50,549 nucleotides of DNA from Gammaproteobacteria bacterium (GTDB taxonomy: Bacteria; Pseudomonadota; Gammaproteobacteria; Magnimaribacterales; TMED112). The position numbers and the translations under genes were made by a program. The stretch covers positions 360,210-410,758 of the forward strand of contig PBBW01000005.1 in the NCBI GenBank assembly GCA_002716745.1, written 5' to 3'. This document shows, one piece after another, positions 27,558 through 36,899 of the stretch (within the stretch, counting starts at the first letter, position 1; every line of letters begins with the position of its first letter). The notes under the pieces are model-generated. The model was not told the DNA's origin, did no database searches, and was given only the letters and a program-made list of their open reading frames with translations.

Positions 27558-29160
27558 TCTGGACTACTTTATCGTTGGCATCTATGCCATTGTTCTTGTT
27601 GGAATAGCAACATATATTTCTTTAACCAAAAAAGGTGAGAAAAAAACTGCAGAAGATTATTTTTTAGCTGGGCGATCCCTTCCATGGTGGGCTATTGGAA
27701 CATCCTTGATAGCAGCTAATATTGCAGCTGATCAAATTATTGGGATGAATGGTGACGCTTATGCAATGGGAATAGCTATCGCGACCTATGAGTGGACCGC
27801 TGCTATAGCTTTGATAGTCGTAGGAAAGTTCTTACTTCCTGTTTATCTAAAACAGAAAGTTTTCACAATGCCTCAGCTTTTATCACAAAGATATGATCAA
27901 AATGTTAGCACTCTATTGGCAATTCTAATGTTGATAATGTATGTAATGGTAATCTTGCCAACTATTCTATGGCTAGGAGCTAAAGCAGTTAATAATTTAA
28001 CTGGATTGGATTTAATAGTATCTATGATACTTCTTGGAGCACTATCATTAGCTTATTCACTTTACGGAGGACTTAAAGCAGTAGCTTTTACAGATATAAT
28101 TCAAGTAACACTATTAATTTTTGCTGGATTATTTGTTTCATATGTGGGTCTCAACGCAATATCTGATGGTAATGGAGTTGTTGAAGGATTTAGTATTCTA
28201 TTAAGTGAGTATCCGCAAAAATTTGACGCCTTGCTGCCTTATGTTTCAAAAGCAGAGAATCCTGAGGCGTACAGTAACTATGTAAAACTTCCTGGTATTT
28301 GGGTATTAATTGGTGGTATGTGGATAGCACACTTTTATTATTGGGGAACAAACCAATACATCACCCAAAGAGCTCTTGGAGGTAAAAGCTTAAATGAAGC
28401 ACAAAATGGTCTCATGTTTGCAGGTTTCTTGAAGTTGCTAATGCCTGTTGTTGTAGTACTCCCTGGTCTAATAGCAGTTGCGTTAGAGGGCAATGTAATC
28501 GATTCACTAGAAGGAGATAGGTCAAGAGCATATCCTACAATGCTTTCATTGCTGCCTAATGGAATTTTAGGTTTGACATTTGCTGCTTTGGTAGCAGCTA
28601 TAGTTTCTTCGCTGGCTTCGTTATCAAATAGTTTAAGTACAATTTTTACTATGGACATTTACCGAAATTATAATGATGTTGAAGATGACAAGTTGGTTTT
28701 TGTTGGAAGAGTAGTCAGTGTAATTGGTCTTATAGCGTCAATAGTAGTTGCCCCAATATTCTTAGGTAGCCTTGATTCTGCTTTTCAGTATGTTCAAGAA
28801 TATATGGGATTATTTAGTCCCGTAATATTATTTGTATTTTTATCGGCAATTTTTTTCAAACAATCAACATCAAGTTCAGTTTTGTGGGGCTCATTTGTAG
28901 CTTTGATAGCCGGGATTGTAATGAAACTTTATGTAGCAAATACAAGTGAATCTCTAATTGAGCCTTTTATGCATCAGATGGCTATATCATTTGCCCTTGC
29001 ATTTATAGTAAGCACATTACTTTCACCAAAGAATGAAAATGACAAGGTTTTCAAGTTAGATTCAAATGATTTCAAAACCTCAAAGTTATTTAACTTTGGT
29101 TCCACCGCAATTCTTGTCGTTATTGCCGGGATATATGTATATTTTGATGGCGCTTTTTAA
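27550..29160 (+). CDS. Sodium:solute symporter (SSS family, sodium/sugar cotransporter-like)
   Basis: 536 aa polytopic; DYFLAGRSLPWWAIGTSLIAANIAADQIIG, WGTNQYITQRALGGK. Confidence 0.9.
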   Translation: MNSLDYFIVGIYAIVLVGIATYISLTKKGEKKTAEDYFLAGRSLPWWAIGTSLIAANIAADQIIGMNGDAYAMGIAIATYEWTAAIALIVVGKFLLPVYLKQKVFTMPQLLSQRYDQNVSTLLAILMLIMYVMVILPTILWLGAKAVNNLTGLDLIVSMILLGALSLAYSLYGGLKAVAFTDIIQVTLLIFAGLFVSYVGLNAISDGNGVVEGFSILLSEYPQKFDALLPYVSKAENPEAYSNYVKLPGIWVLIGGMWIAHFYYWGTNQYITQRALGGKSLNEAQNGLMFAGFLKLLMPVVVVLPGLIAVALEGNVIDSLEGDRSRAYPTMLSLLPNGILGLTFAALVAAIVSSLASLSNSLSTIFTMDIYRNYNDVEDDKLVFVGRVVSVIGLIASIVVAPIFLGSLDSAFQYVQEYMGLFSPVILFVFLSAIFFKQSTSSSVLWGSFVALIAGIVMKLYVANTSESLIEPFMHQMAISFALAFIVSTLLSPKNENDKVFKLDSNDFKTSKLFNFGSTAILVVIAGIYVYFDGAF

Positions 29161-29227
29161 TAAAATATTGATATAACAGTAACCGTGTATTGATTTTATA
29201 CATCTGCTTGGGCCAAAGGAGATAATT

Positions 29228-31654
29228 ATGAAAAAAGTTTTTATTTTTACGTTTCTATTTGTAAATTTTTTATCGCATGCAGTGGACTGGACAAGAGAAA
29301 ATTTTTGCCCAACTGGTGATGTAGATAAGGTTCAAAAAATCCTTTCTGGAATGACAGTTGATGAAAAAGTCGGGCAGGTAATAATGGCTGACCTTGATTT
29401 TATTAAACCTTCAGATTTAAAAAAGTATCCACTCGGTGGGATCTTAAATGGTGGGAATACCTCACCTAACGGTAAACTTAGATCGTCACCTAATGAATGG
29501 AAAGAGTTAGCTCAAGATTTTTATAATAATTCTGTTGAACGAGGAGGAGCAAATATTCCTGTTCTTTGGGGTACAGATGCAGTTCATGGACATAGTAATG
29601 TTTTTGGAGCAACAATTTACCCACACAACATTGGTCTTGGGGCATCACAGAATCCACATCTCCTTAAAGAGATAGGGTCTGCTGTTGCAGAAGAAGTCCT
29701 TGCAACTGGCCTTTTTTGGACTTTTGCTCCAACTGTAACCGTACCTCAAGACTATAGGTGGGGTAGAACCTATGAGGGTTACTCTGAGAGCCCCGATCTT
29801 GTTACAGTCTTAGGTAATGCTTTTATAGAGGGACTACAAGGTAAAGATGAAGAATTCCTTTCAGATAAAAAAATAATAGGTACTGCAAAACATTTTTTAG
29901 GAGATGGAGGGACATTTTTAGGTCGAGATCAAGGAGATACTAAAACTACAGAGGAAGCATTAAAAGAAATCCACGGAACATCGTATTTTGGTGCCTTAGA
30001 TAATTGTATCCAAACAGTAATGGCAAGTTTTAATTCATGGAATGGATCAAAAATTCATGGCAACTATTATATTCTCACAGAGGTCCTCAAGAATCAGATG
30101 AATTTTGATGGATTTGTGGTGGGGGACTGGAATGGTCATGGACAAGTGCCAGGATGTTCAAATGCAAATTGTGCTGAATCTTTTAATGCGGGTGTCGACA
30201 TGTTTATGGTCCCAGAGAATTGGAAGGATTTGTACAGAAATACACTTAGACAAGTTAAATCTGGTGAAATAACTTTAGAGAGACTAGATGATGCTGTCAG
30301 ACGCATCCTGCTTGTAAAAGAACGTTTAGGAATGTTCGATGGTAGAAGGCCAGACAGCACAATGTTTTCTAAGGTTGGTACTCAAAAAAATCGAGATGTG
30401 GCAAGACAAGCAGTGCGAGAGTCAATGGTCTTGCTTAAAAACAATAATAATATCCTTCCACTTTCAAGAGATGCAAACATTTTAGTAGTAGGTAAAGATG
30501 CAGACTCGCTAAGAACTCAAACAGGTGGTTGGACACTTGATTGGCAGGGCACTAACAATGAAAATTCTGACTTTCCAGGATCTATTACATTCTTGCAAGC
30601 AGTACAAGAGATTGTTGGCAAAGAAAACCTTACATATGTTAAGAATTTAGACAATATAAATGAATCTTATGATGCAGCAATAGTTGTTTATGGTGAGCAA
30701 CCATATGCTGAAGGTGTTGGTGATAGAAGAAACCTTAGGTTTGCCCAGACAAGACAACAGGTTTTTTTAAAAAAACTAAAAACTAAAGGCATTCCAGCAG
30801 TATCAATATTCTTTTCAGGACGACCTCTATGGATGACCAAAGAATTAAATCTTTCTGAGGCATTTATTGCAGCCTGGTTGCCTGGTACAGAATCAAGAGG
30901 AATGACTGATGTTATTTTTAAAAAGGGTAATAATAATATCAATTATGATTTTATTGGTAAGCTGCCATTTAGTTGGCCTAAAAATCCATTTCAAGCCAAT
31001 TTAAACTTTTACGATTCTGCAAGCGATCCTTTATTTCCATTTGATTATGGTCTTAACTATGAGAGTTCCACCAATCTTAGTTTTTTCAATGAAGAATTGG
31101 ACCAATCCTTTTTAGAACTTAGCGAATTAAGCTTATTAAATGGAGCTATTTCAGAGGGTTTTCTTGGATATATACAAGAAAACAACCTTCAACAAATTCA
31201 AATATTGTCAGGCCAGACCATATCCCAATCAGGTGTAGTTTCAACTGAGCTTATTGATGTAGAAAAACAAGATGACACATTAAAGGTGGTTCTTGAAAAT
31301 AGTCAGTTTCCAAATAGCTTAATAATTATCTCTCAAAGCATTCTTAACTTAAATAATCTTGAGGGTGGCTTCCTTAATATTAAAGCTAGATTTTTAGACA
31401 AAGAAAAACCAATGTATTTTATTTTTATGTGCGGGTTTGATTGCATGGCCACATTAGATCTATCAAATTATTTTTCTGAATCGAATGAATTTAGTGATTA
31501 CAGTATTCCATTAAGCTGTCTTGTAGATCAAGGGGTTGACCTATCAAAAGTAAACATCCCTTTTATACTTATGTCAGAGGGTCCATTGGATGTGGAGTTG
31601 AGAAGTATTAATTTTGCTAAGAATAAAACTGGTAAGTTATTTAGGTGTAACTAG
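29228..31654 (+). CDS. GH3 family exo-beta-glucosidase with C-terminal ExoP-like galactose-binding-type domain
   Basis: 808 aa; signal peptide; VGQVIMADLDFI, GTDAVHGHSNVFGAT, GTAKHFLGDGGT, GFVVGDWNGHGQV. Confidence 0.92.
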   Translation: MKKVFIFTFLFVNFLSHAVDWTRENFCPTGDVDKVQKILSGMTVDEKVGQVIMADLDFIKPSDLKKYPLGGILNGGNTSPNGKLRSSPNEWKELAQDFYNNSVERGGANIPVLWGTDAVHGHSNVFGATIYPHNIGLGASQNPHLLKEIGSAVAEEVLATGLFWTFAPTVTVPQDYRWGRTYEGYSESPDLVTVLGNAFIEGLQGKDEEFLSDKKIIGTAKHFLGDGGTFLGRDQGDTKTTEEALKEIHGTSYFGALDNCIQTVMASFNSWNGSKIHGNYYILTEVLKNQMNFDGFVVGDWNGHGQVPGCSNANCAESFNAGVDMFMVPENWKDLYRNTLRQVKSGEITLERLDDAVRRILLVKERLGMFDGRRPDSTMFSKVGTQKNRDVARQAVRESMVLLKNNNNILPLSRDANILVVGKDADSLRTQTGGWTLDWQGTNNENSDFPGSITFLQAVQEIVGKENLTYVKNLDNINESYDAAIVVYGEQPYAEGVGDRRNLRFAQTRQQVFLKKLKTKGIPAVSIFFSGRPLWMTKELNLSEAFIAAWLPGTESRGMTDVIFKKGNNNINYDFIGKLPFSWPKNPFQANLNFYDSASDPLFPFDYGLNYESSTNLSFFNEELDQSFLELSELSLLNGAISEGFLGYIQENNLQQIQILSGQTISQSGVVSTELIDVEKQDDTLKVVLENSQFPNSLIIISQSILNLNNLEGGFLNIKARFLDKEKPMYFIFMCGFDCMATLDLSNYFSESNEFSDYSIPLSCLVDQGVDLSKVNIPFILMSEGPLDVELRSINFAKNKTGKLFRCN

Positions 31655-32121
31655 AGGCTCAGTTCATTTTTAGAAATTAAGATCCCATTGAGATCACCGT
31701 AAACCCAATAACCGTTATTTATATTTATGCCTTGAATTTTGAGGGGTACACCCACTTCACCTCTATCTTCTTTAGAGCTTTTTTTTGGGCAAGCTCCCAA
31801 GGCAAAAATACATAATGGAAGCTCTCTTAAGATCTCAACGTCCCTCACACAGCCATTTACAATTATACCCAACCAATTATTCTTAATTGCTTTTGTTGCA
31901 AGAATATCCCCTAAAAGCGCAACCTTGTTAGAGGCTTGACCATCAATGAAAAGGACTTTCCCTGTTCCATTGGACTGCAATAGTGATTTAACCTTTGAGT
32001 TATCATCAGGACAATAAACAGTTTGTAGTTCTCCTGCTAATCTGTGTATCTGTCCATAAGATATAAAACCATTTAAATATGGCAGGTTTGGATAATGGTC
32101 TGAAATATCTGGTGTATTCAT
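31651..32121 (-). CDS. RraA-like protein / HMG(CHA)-aldolase-type family
   Basis: 156 aa; TPDISDHYPN, GTGKVLFIDGQASNKVALLGDILATKAIKNNWLGIIVNGCVRDVEIL. Confidence 0.88.
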   Translation of the reverse strand: MNTPDISDHYPNLPYLNGFISYGQIHRLAGELQTVYCPDDNSKVKSLLQSNGTGKVLFIDGQASNKVALLGDILATKAIKNNWLGIIVNGCVRDVEILRELPLCIFALGACPKKSSKEDRGEVGVPLKIQGININNGYWVYGDLNGILISKNELSL

Positions 32122-32149
32122 AAAAAAAAGGAGGGCGAACCCTCCTTTT
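32122..32149 (-). terminator. Intrinsic terminator of the TBDR, abutting the rraA-like start codon
   Basis: Minus strand AAAAGGAGGG-TTCG-CCCTCCTTTT-TTTT then ATG at 32121. Confidence 0.9.
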
Positions 32150-32169
32150 ATATTACAGGAATTTATCGA

Positions 32170-34929
32170 TTACCAATAGTATCCAAATCTTATACCTTTC
32201 TGCGCAGGGGCTGAATATGATCCTCTTGGGAATCCTGCTTCAATCCACAATGCATAAGGAACAATCTCACTATTTGCATTATAGGAATACCCTTGTAAAT
32301 ACCATCCTTGCTTCGAATCTAATGTTAGGAAGTAATCCCACATTTCCCATGCTGGACGTCTATCAGAAAAGGTCTCAATTGGCTGAGCAAAGTAACCTGG
32401 ACCATCAAATCCACCTTCATCATTTATATGCTTGTCAGCGTTCCAGATTGATGTGTAAGATGAATCTTCCCATCTGTAACTAAAGCCAGGCTTTAATTCC
32501 ATTCCATTACCAAACCTATATGTATGCTCTCCACGTATAGATAATGAGAGTCTTGGAGTATATGGAGCTTCGTTACCCCTAAGGTTTACGAAGTTATTTG
32601 GATTATTTGCATCAATTGAAGCTGCATAATCTCTTGCAAATAGATAATCTTGTCCATATCTCCACATGGTTACAAAATCTTCGGTAATTTCTGAGTGATA
32701 ACTTGTTACAAAACCTGATACTCTTCCACCATCATAAGGAAGCCATGTGTACTCAAACTCTGCACCAAAGATTTCTTGAACTCCAAAGTTTTCAGTTGTC
32801 CATATTGTGACACCTTGTTCTTCAAGAATGGTTTGTCCAAAGTTAGGATCATTAGGGTTTCCAACATACACCGGAGTCAATACAGTATCCACCGGTAGGT
32901 TTCCAGTAAATTGCTTTCCATCATATTCAGTGAAGAATACATTGAAAGAGGCATTTAATGTATTTGCCTCGTTTTTACCCTTAACGCCCCATTCGAATGT
33001 TGTTACATATTCAGGATCATAGGCTAGTGAAACTCTTTCACCTGCTGTTCCTGTAGAATTTGAAGGTCTAACGTAAACATCACCTAAACTTCCAGTTTTA
33101 TATGCAGTCGCAAGGTATGTGTACATGAATGCTTGATCACTCATATCCCAATCAAGTCCAATTCTCCATGAAAAATTCTCCCATGATTCAGTAACATCAT
33201 TTTCTGTCTGAACTGTTGCACAACCTATTGCAGGTGCCACACAATCGACACCATCAACTTGCTTGCCATAATCAACCCAGAAATCAAAGTCATAGGAATT
33301 TATGTTTGGATAGGCTGCAAATCTGTTACCCCATAGTTCTGTAGTAGGGTGACATCCAACCCACTGCGAACAGTCTAGATTTCTTCCACCTGTATCTGAT
33401 CTTTCGTCATAATTAAATCTTCCACCAAATGTAAAAAACAGATCGTCATTTAACTGATATGTGCCTTGACCATATAGTGCAAAGTGATCTTTAACTCTCT
33501 TTGGTTGCCAAAAATAAGTTGTACCTTGTAGATCTGCGTGGAAATTAGCTAGTGCATACATATCTTCATTGAAAACAAATGCACCCACAACATAAGCTAA
33601 GTTATCTGTTGTGCCAGTTACAAATGCATCAAGTACGTTAGTAGTTACGTCAAGGTCATTCCAGTTAAAGGACATTCCGTATGCATAGTTATATCCCTGA
33701 TCTATATCATACTGTGATGCTTGTTGAAGCCCTTGATATCCATAATTAATAGTTAAATCAAGATCACCTAATTTTGATTTGAATATTGCTCTGAATGATT
33801 CAATATCTAAATTAGCTTCACCAGGAACGTTTACATATGCCTGATATCTATTTTCAGAACCTAAAATATCTGTACATGTATTTTTTGTATATACCGCTGG
33901 ATCCCCAACTAAAGTACCTGTCCTGTTTCTCATTAATTCACATGCAGGAGCACCTACGGAACCAGCACCATTATCTTGAAATTGTTCGTACTGGAAATTA
34001 AGAGTTGAAACATCATCGTCAAATTTATAAGTGGCACTCCCTCTCCAAGCCATATTATCAACGTTGTTGTAGAAATCTTTTGGATCCGCTAAAACTTCAT
34101 TATAAGGAAGGGAGAATTGCCAACCTGGATCAGCCCAGCATCCATCTTGCCAAACCTGGCAACCTAGATACCATGCATAATCATCTAAGAATGTTTTCTC
34201 TGATTGACCACTTATAGTTGTAAATTGATCTCTAATATTTTGTGGAAGAGCTCTCCAGTCAAGTTGTGATCCAGAATAATATCCGGTTAAGTATGAATCC
34301 TTATTTTGCTGACTATATGAAAATCTTAGGGCTAAGTTATCGCTTACAGGAAGATTGTAGTGAGCTTGCACTCCAGCTTCATTATATCTTCCTGAATTTA
34401 GTGTCAGTGAACCACCTTGAATATCAAAGTTAGGTTTTGCAGTAACAATGTTTAATGTTCCCACAACAGAATTAGCTCCAAAAAGAGTTCCTTGTGGACC
34501 TCTTGATAATTCAACTCTTTCCACGTCAAACATTAATGCATTTGCTGCTTGTCCTCTAGTTACATAAATTCCGTCAACGTGAGTACCCACAGCTGGATCA
34601 CCAAGTTCTGTTACGTTTGAGGTTCTAACACCACGAAGTGTAATAACTGGTGAATTATGTTCACCTGCTGGACCAACTGCTCCTTGAACGTACAATCCCG
34701 GAACCATATTGTTTAGATCTTTAATACTTGTAAGACCTAATTGAACAATTTCATCACCGGAAAGTGCACTTACTGCTTGAGAAGTATTTAAAATATCTTT
34801 CTCAGTTTTTGCAGCAGTCGTTATAACTACTTCAATCCCTTCCTCTTCGTCGTCAGATTCTTGGGCATAAAAAGGTAACGCTAGCGCTAATATCATCAGC
34901 GCACGTACTAATTTTTCAACTATTTTCAT
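32170..34929 (-). CDS. TonB-dependent receptor
   Basis: 919 aa; signal peptide, VVITTAAKTEKDILNTSQAVSA plug, VELSRGPQGTLFGANSVVGTLNIVTAKP, barrel, C-terminal YYW. Confidence 0.95.
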   Translation of the reverse strand: MKIVEKLVRALMILALALPFYAQESDDEEEGIEVVITTAAKTEKDILNTSQAVSALSGDEIVQLGLTSIKDLNNMVPGLYVQGAVGPAGEHNSPVITLRGVRTSNVTELGDPAVGTHVDGIYVTRGQAANALMFDVERVELSRGPQGTLFGANSVVGTLNIVTAKPNFDIQGGSLTLNSGRYNEAGVQAHYNLPVSDNLALRFSYSQQNKDSYLTGYYSGSQLDWRALPQNIRDQFTTISGQSEKTFLDDYAWYLGCQVWQDGCWADPGWQFSLPYNEVLADPKDFYNNVDNMAWRGSATYKFDDDVSTLNFQYEQFQDNGAGSVGAPACELMRNRTGTLVGDPAVYTKNTCTDILGSENRYQAYVNVPGEANLDIESFRAIFKSKLGDLDLTINYGYQGLQQASQYDIDQGYNYAYGMSFNWNDLDVTTNVLDAFVTGTTDNLAYVVGAFVFNEDMYALANFHADLQGTTYFWQPKRVKDHFALYGQGTYQLNDDLFFTFGGRFNYDERSDTGGRNLDCSQWVGCHPTTELWGNRFAAYPNINSYDFDFWVDYGKQVDGVDCVAPAIGCATVQTENDVTESWENFSWRIGLDWDMSDQAFMYTYLATAYKTGSLGDVYVRPSNSTGTAGERVSLAYDPEYVTTFEWGVKGKNEANTLNASFNVFFTEYDGKQFTGNLPVDTVLTPVYVGNPNDPNFGQTILEEQGVTIWTTENFGVQEIFGAEFEYTWLPYDGGRVSGFVTSYHSEITEDFVTMWRYGQDYLFARDYAASIDANNPNNFVNLRGNEAPYTPRLSLSIRGEHTYRFGNGMELKPGFSYRWEDSSYTSIWNADKHINDEGGFDGPGYFAQPIETFSDRRPAWEMWDYFLTLDSKQGWYLQGYSYNANSEIVPYALWIEAGFPRGSYSAPAQKGIRFGYYW

Positions 34930-34964
34930 TAACTCCCCTCAATTGTTAATATGAGATAACTGAA

Positions 34965-34993
34965 ACTATAATTTTGACACATAAGAATGTCAA
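34965..34993 (-). promoter_or_regulatory. Near-consensus sigma70 promoter for the TBDR with overlapping dyad
   Basis: Minus strand TTGACA (34993-34988), 17 bp, TATAGT (34970-34965); plus-strand TTGACA-N8-TGTCAA dyad at 34974-34993. Confidence 0.65.
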
Positions 34994-35027
34994 CAAAATG
35001 TCATTTTAAATAAAGACCAAAAAGCTT

Positions 35028-35951
35028 ATGAAATATGGATTAATTACACACATTAATTTGCTTTTGAATGTGATTATTCTCTCGGCTTGTATGGGAAGCA
35101 CATATTATGATGATACGAGTGAGTTTTTGAGGCCTGAAAACCCAATATCATTTAATTCTTGCCCTAACAAAGAACCCCAGAGTTATGATGGTTTTACATT
35201 GAAGTGGAGTGATGATTTTTCATCAAATGATCTTAATCAAGATAATTGGAATTATATGTATGGGGATGGGTCATTATATGACATTCCCGGTTGGGGAAAT
35301 AATGAGGAGCAGTTATATGTAGACAACTCAGAAAATATATATGTAGTTAATGGTTGTTTATTTATCATTCCTACATTCAAAGAAAACATCGGCTATGAAA
35401 GTGCAAGGATTAACACATCAGAAAAATTTTTGTTTCATTTTGGTCGAATTGATGTTTCTTTCTCTGTCCCAGAATTAACGGGGGTTTGGCCGGCGATTTG
35501 GTTACTACCAGAAAGAAATAGATATGGATACTGGCCAGCCAGTGGTGAAATAGATTTAGTGGAAACAAGAAATAATGCGTCTGATGAGCTCATTACAACT
35601 ATTCACTATGGCCATGATTTTCACAGATATGAAAGTAAAACAACTTTTCTATCGCAACTCTCAAAACTTACTAACCCTGATGACCATAATATTATTAGTA
35701 TAATTTGGACAGAAGAATCTGTTGTGTGGCTTTTAAATAATTTAGAGGTATTTAGAATTTACTTTGATGATTTGCCATCAATAGAACCTAACCCATTTGT
35801 TGAACAATTTCATGGCTTGATTAATGTAGCAGTGGGAGGAAATTTCCCTGGAAATCCAAACAGTTTGGAATATTGTTCAGCTAGAGAGAACTGTCCAGAT
35901 GTAAAAAAATTAATAATAGACTATATTGCATATTATGAGAGCGATAATTAA
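35028..35951 (+). CDS. GH16 family beta-glucanase (laminarinase-like) lipoprotein
   Basis: 307 aa; lipobox LSAC; WSDDFSSNDLN, WPAIWLLPE, SGEIDLVETRNN (E-I-D-x-x-E catalytic motif). Confidence 0.92.
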   Translation: MKYGLITHINLLLNVIILSACMGSTYYDDTSEFLRPENPISFNSCPNKEPQSYDGFTLKWSDDFSSNDLNQDNWNYMYGDGSLYDIPGWGNNEEQLYVDNSENIYVVNGCLFIIPTFKENIGYESARINTSEKFLFHFGRIDVSFSVPELTGVWPAIWLLPERNRYGYWPASGEIDLVETRNNASDELITTIHYGHDFHRYESKTTFLSQLSKLTNPDDHNIISIIWTEESVVWLLNNLEVFRIYFDDLPSIEPNPFVEQFHGLINVAVGGNFPGNPNSLEYCSARENCPDVKKLIIDYIAYYESDN

Positions 35952-36891
35952 ATATCTAATTGGTTTTATTTTTCTTTGTTGTTTTGAATTAAACGCAAAA
36001 GAAAATAACGATAATATTGCAATTGTAATACACGGTGGCGCAGGCTGGTTTTCAGGTATGCCTGAAAGTGAGATTGAAGGAATTAAAAATGGGCTTAAAG
36101 ATGCACTTTATGTGGGTTATAAGATTCTGGAAAATAATGGATCAAGTGTTAGTGCAGTCGAAGCATCTATAAGAATCTTGGAGGATAACTCTTTGTTTAA
36201 TGCTGGTAAAGGTGCGGTTTACAATGCAGATGCTATTCAAGAGCTAGATGCATCAATTATGCAAAGTAAAGATCATAATGCTGGAGCTGTGGCAGGAGTC
36301 AGAAAGGTAAAAAACCCTATCACATTGGCTAAATATGTTATGGAAAATACACCACATGTAATGTTTAGTGGTGATGGCGCAGAATTAATTGCTAAAGATG
36401 GGGGGATCGAACTTGTTGATGAATCATATTTCCATTCAGAAAAAAATCTTAAAAGATTAGAGAACGTTCAATCAAAACAAAACAAATTAGGAACCGTGGG
36501 GGTAGTAGCAATCGATATAAATGGAATTATAACTGCAGGAACTTCAACTGGGGGAATGACAAACAAGCTAAAAGGAAGGATTGGAGACTCTCCAATTATC
36601 GGAGCAGGAACATGGGCCACTCCAGGTTGTGGAGTTTCTGGAACGGGCCACGGAGAATTTTTCATTAGATATAATGTTGCAAAAGAAATTTGCAGTAGGC
36701 ATTTAAATAGAAATATATCTGTGCTGGAAGCTGCTAGTAATGTAATTTCTGAACTTAAATCCATCGATGCAGATGCTGGTGTAATTGTTTTGGATGGAAG
36801 TGGAAATTCTGCAATGGTTTTCAATACGCCTGCAATGGCCAGAGCATATAAAAACTCAAATGGTGACGAGATAATTTTAATCTATAAATAG
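35935..36891 (+). CDS. Isoaspartyl peptidase / L-asparaginase (plant-type, Ntn hydrolase)
   Basis: Signal peptide; AIVIHGGAGWFSG, NAGKGAVYNADAIQELDASIM, KLGTVGVVAIDINGIITAGTSTGGMTNKLKGRIGDSPIIGAGTWA. Confidence 0.93.
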   Translation: MRAIIKYLIGFIFLCCFELNAKENNDNIAIVIHGGAGWFSGMPESEIEGIKNGLKDALYVGYKILENNGSSVSAVEASIRILEDNSLFNAGKGAVYNADAIQELDASIMQSKDHNAGAVAGVRKVKNPITLAKYVMENTPHVMFSGDGAELIAKDGGIELVDESYFHSEKNLKRLENVQSKQNKLGTVGVVAIDINGIITAGTSTGGMTNKLKGRIGDSPIIGAGTWATPGCGVSGTGHGEFFIRYNVAKEICSRHLNRNISVLEAASNVISELKSIDADAGVIVLDGSGNSAMVFNTPAMARAYKNSNGDEIILIYK

Positions 36892-36899
36892 CATTACCT

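Noticed and set aside
34997-35002. Plus-strand promoter for GH16 using TTGACA at 34974
   Set aside because: At 17 bp spacing the -10 position reads AATGTC, which is not a credible -10; the minus-strand reading (TATAGT) is much better.
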